Shown one piece after another: positions 51,626-58,538 of a stretch of DNA of 64,000 bases. Origin of the DNA: an uncultured Micrococcaceae bacterium. Its GTDB lineage: Bacteria > Actinomycetota > Actinomycetes > Actinomycetales > Micrococcaceae. Position 1 is the stretch's first letter; each line of letters begins with the position of its first letter. The stretch is taken from assembly GCA_947502645.1 (NCBI GenBank), contig CANNAD010000001.1:682001-746000 (forward strand), written 5' to 3'. The translations under genes and the position numbers were made by a program. The notes below the pieces were generated by a model. It made no database searches. It saw nothing but the letters and a program-made list of their open reading frames with translations, and was not told the origin of the DNA.

Positions 51626-52276
51626 ATGACCGATACCGTGTCTGAAGTAGACCTCCAGGAACTGCTCAACAAACTCAGCAGAGTCGAGTTCCCTACCCTG
51701 GGGCACTTCCTCGAGGACGGGTTTTGTGCACCGGAAATCCGATCAATGGTCGCGGGTCCGCGGATGGTGGGAATCGCTTGCACCGCCAGGATTCCTGATG
51801 CCGATGCGATAGCCGTCAATCAGGCCCTCGTCCAGCTGAAGCCGGGTGAGGTACTGGTCCTGGACATGGCGGGTGACTATGGACACGCACCGGTCGGTGC
51901 CGTCACAGCAGCCGCCGCCCGGGCTCAGGGCGCCGCCGGAATCCTGGTGGACGGCGCTGTGACTGATTTGCCCGAGCTCAATGCCGGCGCCAACGGTAGT
52001 GTTCCGTTGCCGGTGTTTGCCCGCGGCACTACGTGCAGGACGACGAAACGCAAAGGCTCAGGCCAGGCGGAGTTCGGTGTCCCCGTCACTATAGGCGGGG
52101 TCACCGTGAATCCCGGCGACTTCGTACTCGGCGATGCCAATGGGGCACTGGTGCTGACTGCGGAGTCCGCTGCTGAAGTTGTCGATCTTGCCCTCGCCTC
52201 CGACGATGCTGAACCAGGTATTCTGCGTCGCATCGCGTCGGGGGAACCGCTGGAGAAGATCCTCTATATGGGGTGA
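51626..52276 (+). CDS. RraA-family protein (catalytic arginine replaced)
   Basis: A 216-residue RraA / demethylmenaquinone-methyltransferase-like fold protein. In HMG/CHA aldolases and related oxaloacetate decarboxylases the substrate-binding pair is R-D in DGAVRD; here it reads DGAVTD (T113, D114). The metal-ligand Asp is kept, the pyruvate-binding Arg is not. PVFARGTTCRTTKRKG and GVPVTIGGVTVNPGDFVLGD are otherwise normal. It is the last gene of the TRAP operon and may act on the imported acid by a different reaction. Confidence 0.85.
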   Translation: MTDTVSEVDLQELLNKLSRVEFPTLGHFLEDGFCAPEIRSMVAGPRMVGIACTARIPDADAIAVNQALVQLKPGEVLVLDMAGDYGHAPVGAVTAAAARAQGAAGILVDGAVTDLPELNAGANGSVPLPVFARGTTCRTTKRKGSGQAEFGVPVTIGGVTVNPGDFVLGDANGALVLTAESAAEVVDLALASDDAEPGILRRIASGEPLEKILYMG

Positions 52277-52308
52277 CTGGGGATCCTCTGGATCTTCTCT
52301 GGAACGGC

Positions 52309-52338
52309 GCCGCACCTGCACCCCCCGGCAGGTGCGGC
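52309..52338 (+). terminator. Hairpin terminator after the RraA gene
   Basis: An 11-bp stem GCCGCACCTGC / GCAGGTGCGGC with an 8-base loop lies 32 bases after the RraA stop. There is no T-run. Confidence 0.7.
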
Positions 52339-52394
52339 GTCCCCATAATATTGATAAGCTGACTGAGCAACGAGGCCATCCATGAGAGGCACCA

Positions 52395-53060
52395 ATGCTC
52401 AGCCATCAGCCGTACATCGACCGCGCTGATGCCGGTCGCCTCCTGGCCAATGACCTGAAGACATACCGCCGACGACGACGCCCCGTGCTGGTTCTCGCAC
52501 TCCCCCGCGGCGGTGTTCCCGTCGCGGCTGAGGTCGCCGTGAAGCTCAAGGCCAAACTCGACGTCGTCATGGTCCGCAAAGTCGGCCTGCCGGACCACCC
52601 AGAAGTTGCGATGGGCGCTATTGCCAGCGTGGGCGGTGAGCTCGAAGTTGTCGAGAACGCAGCCGTCATGGCCCAATTCCAGGACCACGAAGCCGCCGAG
52701 AAGACGTTTGGCGAAAGCGCCGCCGTCGAGCATGCTGAACTGGACCGCCGGCAACGCGAGTACCGCGCCGGGAAGCCGCCCATCGACGTCGGGCATTCGG
52801 CAGTGATCATTGTCGACGACGGCCTGGCCACCGGTGCGACCATGCGGGCGGCCCTGCAGGCTGTACGTGGACTGAATCCCGAGATTCTGGTGGCCTGCGC
52901 CCCCGTCAGTCTGGGCGGCGCGCTTGAGGGCGTTGCCGATCTCGCAGACAAGACCGTCTGTCCTTGGATTGCTGAGGACCTCCACGCGGTGGGGCAGGCC
53001 TACCGGGACTTCAGCCAGACCACGGACGAGGAAGTGCGCGAGCTTCTCGCAGACCGTTGA
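52395..53060 (+). CDS. Phosphoribosyltransferase family protein
   Basis: A 221-residue type I PRTase-fold protein. The PRPP-binding motif is VIIVDDGLATGATMRAAL (about residues 137-154), and the N-terminal VLALPRGGVPVAAEVA loop matches the common stand-alone COG1926 group. The reaction is not known for this group. It starts after the terminator and is monocistronic. Confidence 0.87.
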   Translation: MLSHQPYIDRADAGRLLANDLKTYRRRRRPVLVLALPRGGVPVAAEVAVKLKAKLDVVMVRKVGLPDHPEVAMGAIASVGGELEVVENAAVMAQFQDHEAAEKTFGESAAVEHAELDRRQREYRAGKPPIDVGHSAVIIVDDGLATGATMRAALQAVRGLNPEILVACAPVSLGGALEGVADLADKTVCPWIAEDLHAVGQAYRDFSQTTDEEVRELLADR

Positions 53061-53138
53061 GGCGATCAATTGCGGGCTTAGCGCGGGCGACGATCTGAGA
53101 AACACGCACCTGCTAGTGATGCAATTCACATAAAACCC

Positions 53139-53167
53139 TTGTAAGTTACTCATCAGTAGCCTAAAAA
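53139..53167 (+). promoter_or_regulatory. Candidate promoter of the heptad-repeat gene
   Basis: In the AT-rich 269-base gap, TTGTAA (53139-53144), spacer 17 and TAAAAA (53162-53167) form a plausible promoter 163 bases before the ATG. The rest of the gap shows no gene. Confidence 0.3.
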
Positions 53168-53329
53168 TGTAATAGACGTCACAAATGTTTGTTGTGTCGG
53201 CGTGCGGTTCTCGACGGGGAGCAGCACACTCGCCAAACACCTCGCCCCCATGACGAGGGCCTACAGGCCACGCCTCGTCCGTCCTTTACCGGTCGTTGAC
53301 CGCTGTTGCTACCCCAGAGGAAATTCGCC

Positions 53330-55636
53330 ATGCCCAATTCACCCCTGCGAGCCACCGCGGGCAGCCGTCTTCACGGCGTCCTGACAGTGCTCCTGGCACT
53401 GTTACTCATTGCCATGCTGGCCTTCTTTGTCCTGTTCTCCGGCAAGGTTTCCGCCGGCGCGAACGAGCTCAACGATGGAGCTATCCGCGCCTCGGACGGC
53501 GCTTCCGCCCTGAACACGGGGGCTGCCAAAGCTGCCGACGGCGCGGGCAAAGTCGCCGACGGAACCGCCAAGGTCGACGACGGCGCCCAGAAACTCGCCG
53601 AGGGCCTGAAGGAAGCCGACGCCGGAGCCGTGAAGCTGAAGAAGGGCGCCGCCGCACTGGACGACGGCGCCGGAAAGCTCGCCACCGGCGCCAATACTGC
53701 TGCCGAAGGTGCCATGACGTTGGAAGCGGGCGCTGCAAAGCTCGCCGTCGGAAATGACAAGGTGGCCGCAGGTGCTGGCCGTGCTGACGCCGCAGCGCAG
53801 AAACTCTTCGCTGGCGCCGCCAAATTGACGGCCGGAGCCATGGCTGCGAACAAGGGCTCCATTGATCTGTCCGAGGGTGCAGGCAAGCTCGAGGCCGGTG
53901 CGGGTGCGCTGGCCTCTGGCGCAACCCAGCTCAACACCGGCGCGAAGTCGCTCTTCCTGGGCGCGAAGGCCGTCGATCAGGGTGTCACCGACCTCGGTGC
54001 AGGCGTGGATCAGGTTCATACCGGAGCTGGCGCGCTCTCAGCAGGCGCGGGTCAGGTACAGGCAGGTGCGCAGCAGCTTGCTGACGGAACCGATCAGGCG
54101 AAAGCGGGATCGCAGCAGGTCGCCGACGGCGCGGCAGCTGTTGACGGAGGCGTGAAAACCGTTGACGGAGGCGTTCACCAGCTTCAGGCCGGTGCCGCCG
54201 AGCTGAAGGCGGGCACCACTCAGGTCAAGGATGAGGTCATCGCCAACCTTCCCGGCTCACAGCGGCTGGTCGACGGCGCCAAGGCGGTCAGCGACGGCGC
54301 CGCACAGCTGAACGCAGGCACCCTTCAGGTCGACGGCGGTCTGGCGCAGCTGCAGGCCGGATTCAAGGGCGACGGCACCCCCGAAAACCCGGGCGCCGTC
54401 AATGGTTCGAAGCAGCTCGCGGACGGCCTGGAGCAGCTCCGGCTCGCGCTCAAGGCAGGAATCCCCCCGGCACTGCTCATGGACAAGATTGACGAGGCCG
54501 TAGCTGGGGCGCACGCATTGAATGAGGGAATCGTGCAGGCGGATGCCGGAGTTGACCAGCTCAAGGACGGCTCCGCGCAGCTCGTCCAGGGGTCGGCTGC
54601 CCTGAAGGATGGGGCAGCCCAGGTCCATGCCGGCACGCAGGAGTCGCAGCGTAAAACCCAGAGACTCCTCGATGAAGGCATCACGCCCATCGACAACGGG
54701 GTAACCCGCCTGCAGGAAGGTATGAACCAGCTCGAGGCTGGCCTCCACCACGGCGGCGACGGTGACGGCGGAAAGCCCGGTCTCCTCGAGGGCACCAAGG
54801 CGCTCATGCTGGGATCAGCTAATCTGAACACCGGGCTTGGCAAGCTGCAGGCCGGTTTCCAGGGCGATGGCACCGCCGACAACCCGGGCCTGGTCAAGGG
54901 TGTCGGGGCACTGGAGCAGGGCGCGTCAGACCTTGCGGCGGGAACCACGAAGCTCAGTGCTGGTGCTGACAAACTGTCGAACGGCACCGGGCAGCTCGCT
55001 GCAGGTTCACAGGAGCTCTACAACGGAACAGACCGGGTAGCCACCGGAGCCAGCACCCTGGCAAACGGGGCCGGCGAGCTGAGCGCAGGATCCCTCAAGC
55101 TGGCCGATGGTAATGGTCAGCTTGCTGCAGGTGCCGTGAAGCTGGAAGACGGCACTGGCGAACTTGCGTACAAGACACCGGGCCTGGTTGACGGTGCCTA
55201 CGCAGCCGCCGACGGCGCACGACAGATCAGCGTTGGCGCATCGAAGCTCGCTGACGGCAACTACAAGCTCGCCGAAGGTGCCATCAAGCTCGAAGACGGC
55301 TCCGGGCAGCTCGCCACCGGAACCAAAACCCTGGCCAAGGGCACCGAAAAGCTCAGCACCGGTGCCGGCGACCTCACCGAAGGAACGGCCGAACTCAACG
55401 CCGGAGCTGCGGACCTCGCGGAAGGCAACGCGGCACTGGCCGACGGCGCGGAGAAGCTGGCAACAGGCAACGGCGAGATCCAGGACGGCACGGAGAGGAT
55501 GAGCACGTCGACGTCGGCCATGACGCCCGGCCAGCTGGCGTCCTCCCCCGCTATCCTGGCGATCCTCATCCCGATCCTGCTCGTGGGAAGCCTGCTGGTC
55601 ATGATGCTCGTAACCCGCTCACGCGGCGCGCACTAA
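53330..55636 (+). CDS. Membrane-anchored xxxLxxG heptad-repeat protein (YhgE/Pip-like)
   Basis: A 768-residue protein from ATG 53330 (AGAGGAAA upstream). One membrane helix (about residues 17-40), then roughly 690 residues of heptads of the kind KLADGTA / QLAAGAA with Leu/Val and Gly at fixed positions, i.e. the xxxLxxG repeat, then a final helix (about 740-760: ILAILIPILLVGSLLVMML). The repeats predict an extended extracellular coiled coil or solenoid. Such proteins are associated with type VII-like secretion or phage receptors in other bacteria. Highly repetitive DNA follows the protein repeat. Confidence 0.85.
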   Translation: MPNSPLRATAGSRLHGVLTVLLALLLIAMLAFFVLFSGKVSAGANELNDGAIRASDGASALNTGAAKAADGAGKVADGTAKVDDGAQKLAEGLKEADAGAVKLKKGAAALDDGAGKLATGANTAAEGAMTLEAGAAKLAVGNDKVAAGAGRADAAAQKLFAGAAKLTAGAMAANKGSIDLSEGAGKLEAGAGALASGATQLNTGAKSLFLGAKAVDQGVTDLGAGVDQVHTGAGALSAGAGQVQAGAQQLADGTDQAKAGSQQVADGAAAVDGGVKTVDGGVHQLQAGAAELKAGTTQVKDEVIANLPGSQRLVDGAKAVSDGAAQLNAGTLQVDGGLAQLQAGFKGDGTPENPGAVNGSKQLADGLEQLRLALKAGIPPALLMDKIDEAVAGAHALNEGIVQADAGVDQLKDGSAQLVQGSAALKDGAAQVHAGTQESQRKTQRLLDEGITPIDNGVTRLQEGMNQLEAGLHHGGDGDGGKPGLLEGTKALMLGSANLNTGLGKLQAGFQGDGTADNPGLVKGVGALEQGASDLAAGTTKLSAGADKLSNGTGQLAAGSQELYNGTDRVATGASTLANGAGELSAGSLKLADGNGQLAAGAVKLEDGTGELAYKTPGLVDGAYAAADGARQISVGASKLADGNYKLAEGAIKLEDGSGQLATGTKTLAKGTEKLSTGAGDLTEGTAELNAGAADLAEGNAALADGAEKLATGNGEIQDGTERMSTSTSAMTPGQLASSPAILAILIPILLVGSLLVMMLVTRSRGAH

Positions 55637-55652
55637 CGAGCACCAGAACGAG

Positions 55653-55688
55653 AGAGGGCGGCCACTGCTTCGGCAGTGACCGCCCTCT
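55653..55688 (+). terminator. TTCG-loop hairpin terminator
   Basis: Arms AGAGGGCGGCCACTGC and GCAGTGACCGCCCTCT pair over 16 positions with one mismatch around a TTCG tetraloop, followed by TCTACGTT. It lies 16 bases after the heptad-repeat gene stop. Confidence 0.85.
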
Positions 55689-55702
55689 TCTACGTTGCCC
55701 AG

Positions 55703-55766
55703 CGACCATTGGTCAGTAGTGGTGGGTGGTTACCCTTCTGATCCCACCACGAGTGACCATTGGTCA
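55703..55766 (+). repeat. Twin TGACCATTGGTCA palindromes in a larger inverted repeat
   Basis: CGACCATTGGTCA (55703-55715) and TGACCATTGGTCA (55754-55766) lie 51 bases apart; between them GTGGTGGG and CCCACCAC pair, so the whole 64 bases can fold on itself. It lies between convergent genes, beyond the terminator. Confidence 0.65.
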
Positions 55767-55781
55767 GTCGGGAAACCGTAT

Positions 55782-56330
55782 CTAACCCCAGACGTTCGGG
55801 GCCGGACGCCGGGTGCTGGGGAGGGCGTTGGATTCGCGCCACTGATGGACCCACTCGGGGAGCACCATGTCCGCTGGCGGCTGCTGACGAGCGGCTTCGA
55901 AGATGTCTTCATTGGTGACGGGACCGTTCTTGCTGACGAGACGGCCAGCGATGACGGCCCTGGCATAGATCTCTCCGTCAACGACCATGCGTTGCTCAAA
56001 AAAGATGGCGCGGTCATCAAAGCCCAGAATCTTCGACTCCATCGTGTATTTCTGCCAGAGGTTCAGAGACTTCCGGAACGCGATGGTCTCGGCATTGACC
56101 ACGGGGCTCCAACCGCGGCTCCGCATGGTTTTCCAGAATCCGTTGCGCACCAGCAGATCGAAGCGGCCCAGATCCATGAGCGAGAGGTACATGCCGTTGT
56201 TGATGTGGCGGGCCACATCGATGTCGGTGGGGAGCACCCGCATGGGCACAGAGGACGTGTCCCAGAAGCCCAGCTTGGGGCGCCTGGAGGAAAGCAGCAG
56301 GTGCAGGAGAGTGCGCAGAAGGAGATGCAT
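55782..56330 (-). CDS. Acyl-CoA thioesterase (4HBT hotdog fold)
   Basis: A 182-residue hotdog-fold protein. The VLPTDIDVARHINNGMYLSLMDLGRFDLL segment carries the catalytic Asp/Asn pattern of 4HBT-type thioesterases, with an N-terminal hydrophobic stretch. It hydrolyses acyl-CoA to free acid; the chain-length preference is unknown. The start codon at 56330 is preceded by a weak ribosome binding site. Confidence 0.85.
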   Translation of the reverse strand: MHLLLRTLLHLLLSSRRPKLGFWDTSSVPMRVLPTDIDVARHINNGMYLSLMDLGRFDLLVRNGFWKTMRSRGWSPVVNAETIAFRKSLNLWQKYTMESKILGFDDRAIFFEQRMVVDGEIYARAVIAGRLVSKNGPVTNEDIFEAARQQPPADMVLPEWVHQWRESNALPSTRRPAPNVWG

Positions 56331-56361
56331 ACGATCATGTTACCCGCGAGTAACAAGCAGT

Positions 56362-56408
56362 TAAAAACAGGCAGGCACGGCCCCGCTGAAGGGAACCGCG
56401 CCTGCCTG
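56362..56408 (-). terminator. Terminator of the S8 protease gene
   Basis: Read on the minus strand: a 13-bp stem (CAGGCAGGCGCGG / CCGTGCCTGCCTG, one mismatch) is followed by TTTTTAAC. It lies just after the protease stop. Confidence 0.85.
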
Positions 56409-56422
56409 GCTATAAAGAGGTA

Positions 56423-58345
56423 CTACTTCACTGAGACGTTCACGTCATCAATGTAGAAGCCCGTTGCCTGGTAGCTGTCTTCCTGGCCAAGGAAGCGCAG
56501 CTTCACAGTTTGGCCCGCGTAACCGTTCAGGTCCAGAGTCCGCTTGACGTAGCCCTGGCCTTTGTCGAGGTTGGAGTACGTTGCCAATGTCCGGGTGCCC
56601 GAATTCGAGATCACCTGGACACGAAGTGTGTCGTACTTGGAGTACCGGGTGGTCTCGTTGGAGAGTACTGCCAGGTAGAAATCGACCTGTGCAGCAGCAC
56701 CGTTGGACGGGACCTTGAACTGCTGATCCAGTGTGTAGGTGGTGCGGTATCCCCACTGGTTGAGGGCCGCGTACCCGGAACCGGAGTGAGCGTAACCGGG
56801 ACGGCTTTCGAAGGTGTCGGAGTCGTTGGAAACCCAATTCGAGGATCCTGCTTCGAAGCCCGGGTTGAGCAGCAGGTTGCCGCCCACCGGATCCGGGTCA
56901 GGAGTTTCGCCACCGATGACAGCATTGACAGCAGCCGCGGAATCAACCAGACCAGCGCCACAACCACCGGAGCAGGTACCTGCCAGCGGACGAGCGGTGT
57001 CCTTCAGGAGAGTTTCGATCTCGGCTGGTGTCAGTGAGCTGTCCGCTTCATTGAGCAGCGCTACGAGACCTGCAACGTGCGGGGTAGCCATGGACGTGCC
57101 CTGGTACTCTGCGTAGCCTTCACCGGATGGCCGGGTGCTGCCGGTGTTGATGGTCGACAAAACACCGCGGTCGTTGGAGGTGTCTCCACCCGGGGCTGTC
57201 ACATCAATGTCCGCGCCGTAGTTGGAGTACGGTGCGCGGTTACCAAAGCGGTCGCTGGCGGCCACGTTGATGACGTTGTCGCAGTTGCCCGGGTTGGAGT
57301 TGGCAGCGTTCTGGTTGGCGTTACCAGCGGCAACCACAACGGTGGTGCCGCGCGAAACGGCGCCGTTGATGGCGTTCTGGTAGGTGGAGCTGCAGCTGGA
57401 GCTCCCGCCGAGGCTCATGTTGATGACATCAGCCTTGTTCGGGTTGGAGGGGACGCCGCTGACGGAGCCACCTGATGACCAGATGATGGCATCGGCGATG
57501 TCGGACAGGTAACCGCCACACTTGCCCAGCACACGGACCGGAATGATGTTGGAATCGTAGGCTACGCCTGCAACACCCTTGTTGTTGTTGGTGACTGCAC
57601 CGATGGTGCCTGCAACGTGGGTGCCGTGCCAGGACGAGCTGCCTGAGTAGTTGCCACCACATTCACCTGCGGCGTACCAGTCACCTTCATCCGAAGCATC
57701 GTTGTCACGGCCGTTGCCGTCACGAGCCATGCCCGCTTCGCTGATGAAGTCATAGCCGGGCAGCACGTTCGCAGCGAGGTCGCTGTGGTAGGTGATACCG
57801 GTGTCGATGACGGCGACGTTGACGCCTTCGCCGGTGACCTTGTCCCAGGTGGCCGGGAGGTTCATGCCGGCTGCTTCACCGTAGTAGTGCCACTGGTCGT
57901 TGTAGCGGCTGTCATTGGGTGTGAAGGTGGGCTTCATGAGGATGTCGGGCTCGATGTACTCCACGTCAGTGGAGGAAACGAGCTTGTTCATGAAGGCTTT
58001 GGCCTTGTCCGATGACAGTTCCTTGCTCAGGTCGATGACCTGGGCGCCGTCGGTCATGGTCCGAAGTTCCTTGACCTTGACGCCGTATTCCTTGGCAATC
58101 TTGCCGTAGGCGTTGCCGCGCTTCTGCGAGTTGCTCGCCGTGGCTTTTTCCTTGAACTTGACGATGTAGCGGTCGTACGTCTTGTCTTTCTCAATGTTCT
58201 GTACCTGGGCGATGCCGTCCCCCGCGGACTTTGCCTTGTCGCTGTTGTCGCCCATAGCTGGGGCGACACTCAGCCCCATTGAACCGACGACGACGGCGGC
58301 CGAGAGGGCCAGCGCCTGCGCGGTTCTGCGATGTGATGCACGCAT
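56423..58345 (-). CDS. Secreted S8-family serine protease with C-terminal binding module
   Basis: A 640-residue pre-pro-protease. Signal peptide (about 1-32, ending PAMGD), an inhibitor I9 domain (about 55-135: YDRYIVKFKE...), and the catalytic domain with D181 in VIDTGITYHSDL, H240 in WHGTHVAG and S418 in GTSMATPHVAG. After a DPDPVGG linker (near 490) a carbohydrate-binding-like beta-sandwich (NLLLNPGFEAGSSNW...) closes the protein. It is exported and matured by removal of the pro-domain. GGAGAAA precedes the ATG; a CRP-like site lies upstream. Confidence 0.92.
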   Translation of the reverse strand: MRASHRRTAQALALSAAVVVGSMGLSVAPAMGDNSDKAKSAGDGIAQVQNIEKDKTYDRYIVKFKEKATASNSQKRGNAYGKIAKEYGVKVKELRTMTDGAQVIDLSKELSSDKAKAFMNKLVSSTDVEYIEPDILMKPTFTPNDSRYNDQWHYYGEAAGMNLPATWDKVTGEGVNVAVIDTGITYHSDLAANVLPGYDFISEAGMARDGNGRDNDASDEGDWYAAGECGGNYSGSSSWHGTHVAGTIGAVTNNNKGVAGVAYDSNIIPVRVLGKCGGYLSDIADAIIWSSGGSVSGVPSNPNKADVINMSLGGSSSCSSTYQNAINGAVSRGTTVVVAAGNANQNAANSNPGNCDNVINVAASDRFGNRAPYSNYGADIDVTAPGGDTSNDRGVLSTINTGSTRPSGEGYAEYQGTSMATPHVAGLVALLNEADSSLTPAEIETLLKDTARPLAGTCSGGCGAGLVDSAAAVNAVIGGETPDPDPVGGNLLLNPGFEAGSSNWVSNDSDTFESRPGYAHSGSGYAALNQWGYRTTYTLDQQFKVPSNGAAAQVDFYLAVLSNETTRYSKYDTLRVQVISNSGTRTLATYSNLDKGQGYVKRTLDLNGYAGQTVKLRFLGQEDSYQATGFYIDDVNVSVK

Positions 58346-58418
58346 GAAATTTCTCCGAACGGTAGTTGAGTGATGCGGGATTCGGCTCCACTGACAAGAT
58401 GCGAGCTTGTCCCAGTAG

Positions 58419-58432
58419 GTAATCTAGATCAC
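58419..58432 (-). promoter_or_regulatory. CRP/GlxR-like site before the S8 protease gene
   Basis: GTAATCTAGATCAC fits GTGA-N6-TCAC with one mismatch and sits 74-87 bases before the protease ATG. It shares GTRATCTRGATCACAA with the site at 61012-61025. Confidence 0.55.
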
Positions 58433-58498
58433 AATCGTTCAAAAATCATTACGTCCGTGTTATTTCCATCGAATTGGCCTCGCTTTTGCCCTATTCCG

Positions 58499-58526
58499 TT
58501 GACACGTGGACTTTGTGCCCTATACT
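58499..58526 (+). promoter_or_regulatory. Near-consensus sigma-A promoter pointing antisense
   Basis: TTGACA (58499-58504), spacer 16, TATACT (58521-58526) is the best promoter match in the window. It lies between two minus-strand genes and reads plus strand into the 3' end of the membrane-kinase gene. No annotated plus-strand gene follows. Confidence 0.5.
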
Positions 58527-58538
58527 TCGCGCAAAAGC

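Noticed and set aside
53402-55636. Long minus-strand frames opposite the heptad-repeat gene, and a CRISPR-like array
   Set aside because: The repetitive DNA follows protein heptads of 21 bases with variable third positions; there are no uniform repeats with unique spacers.
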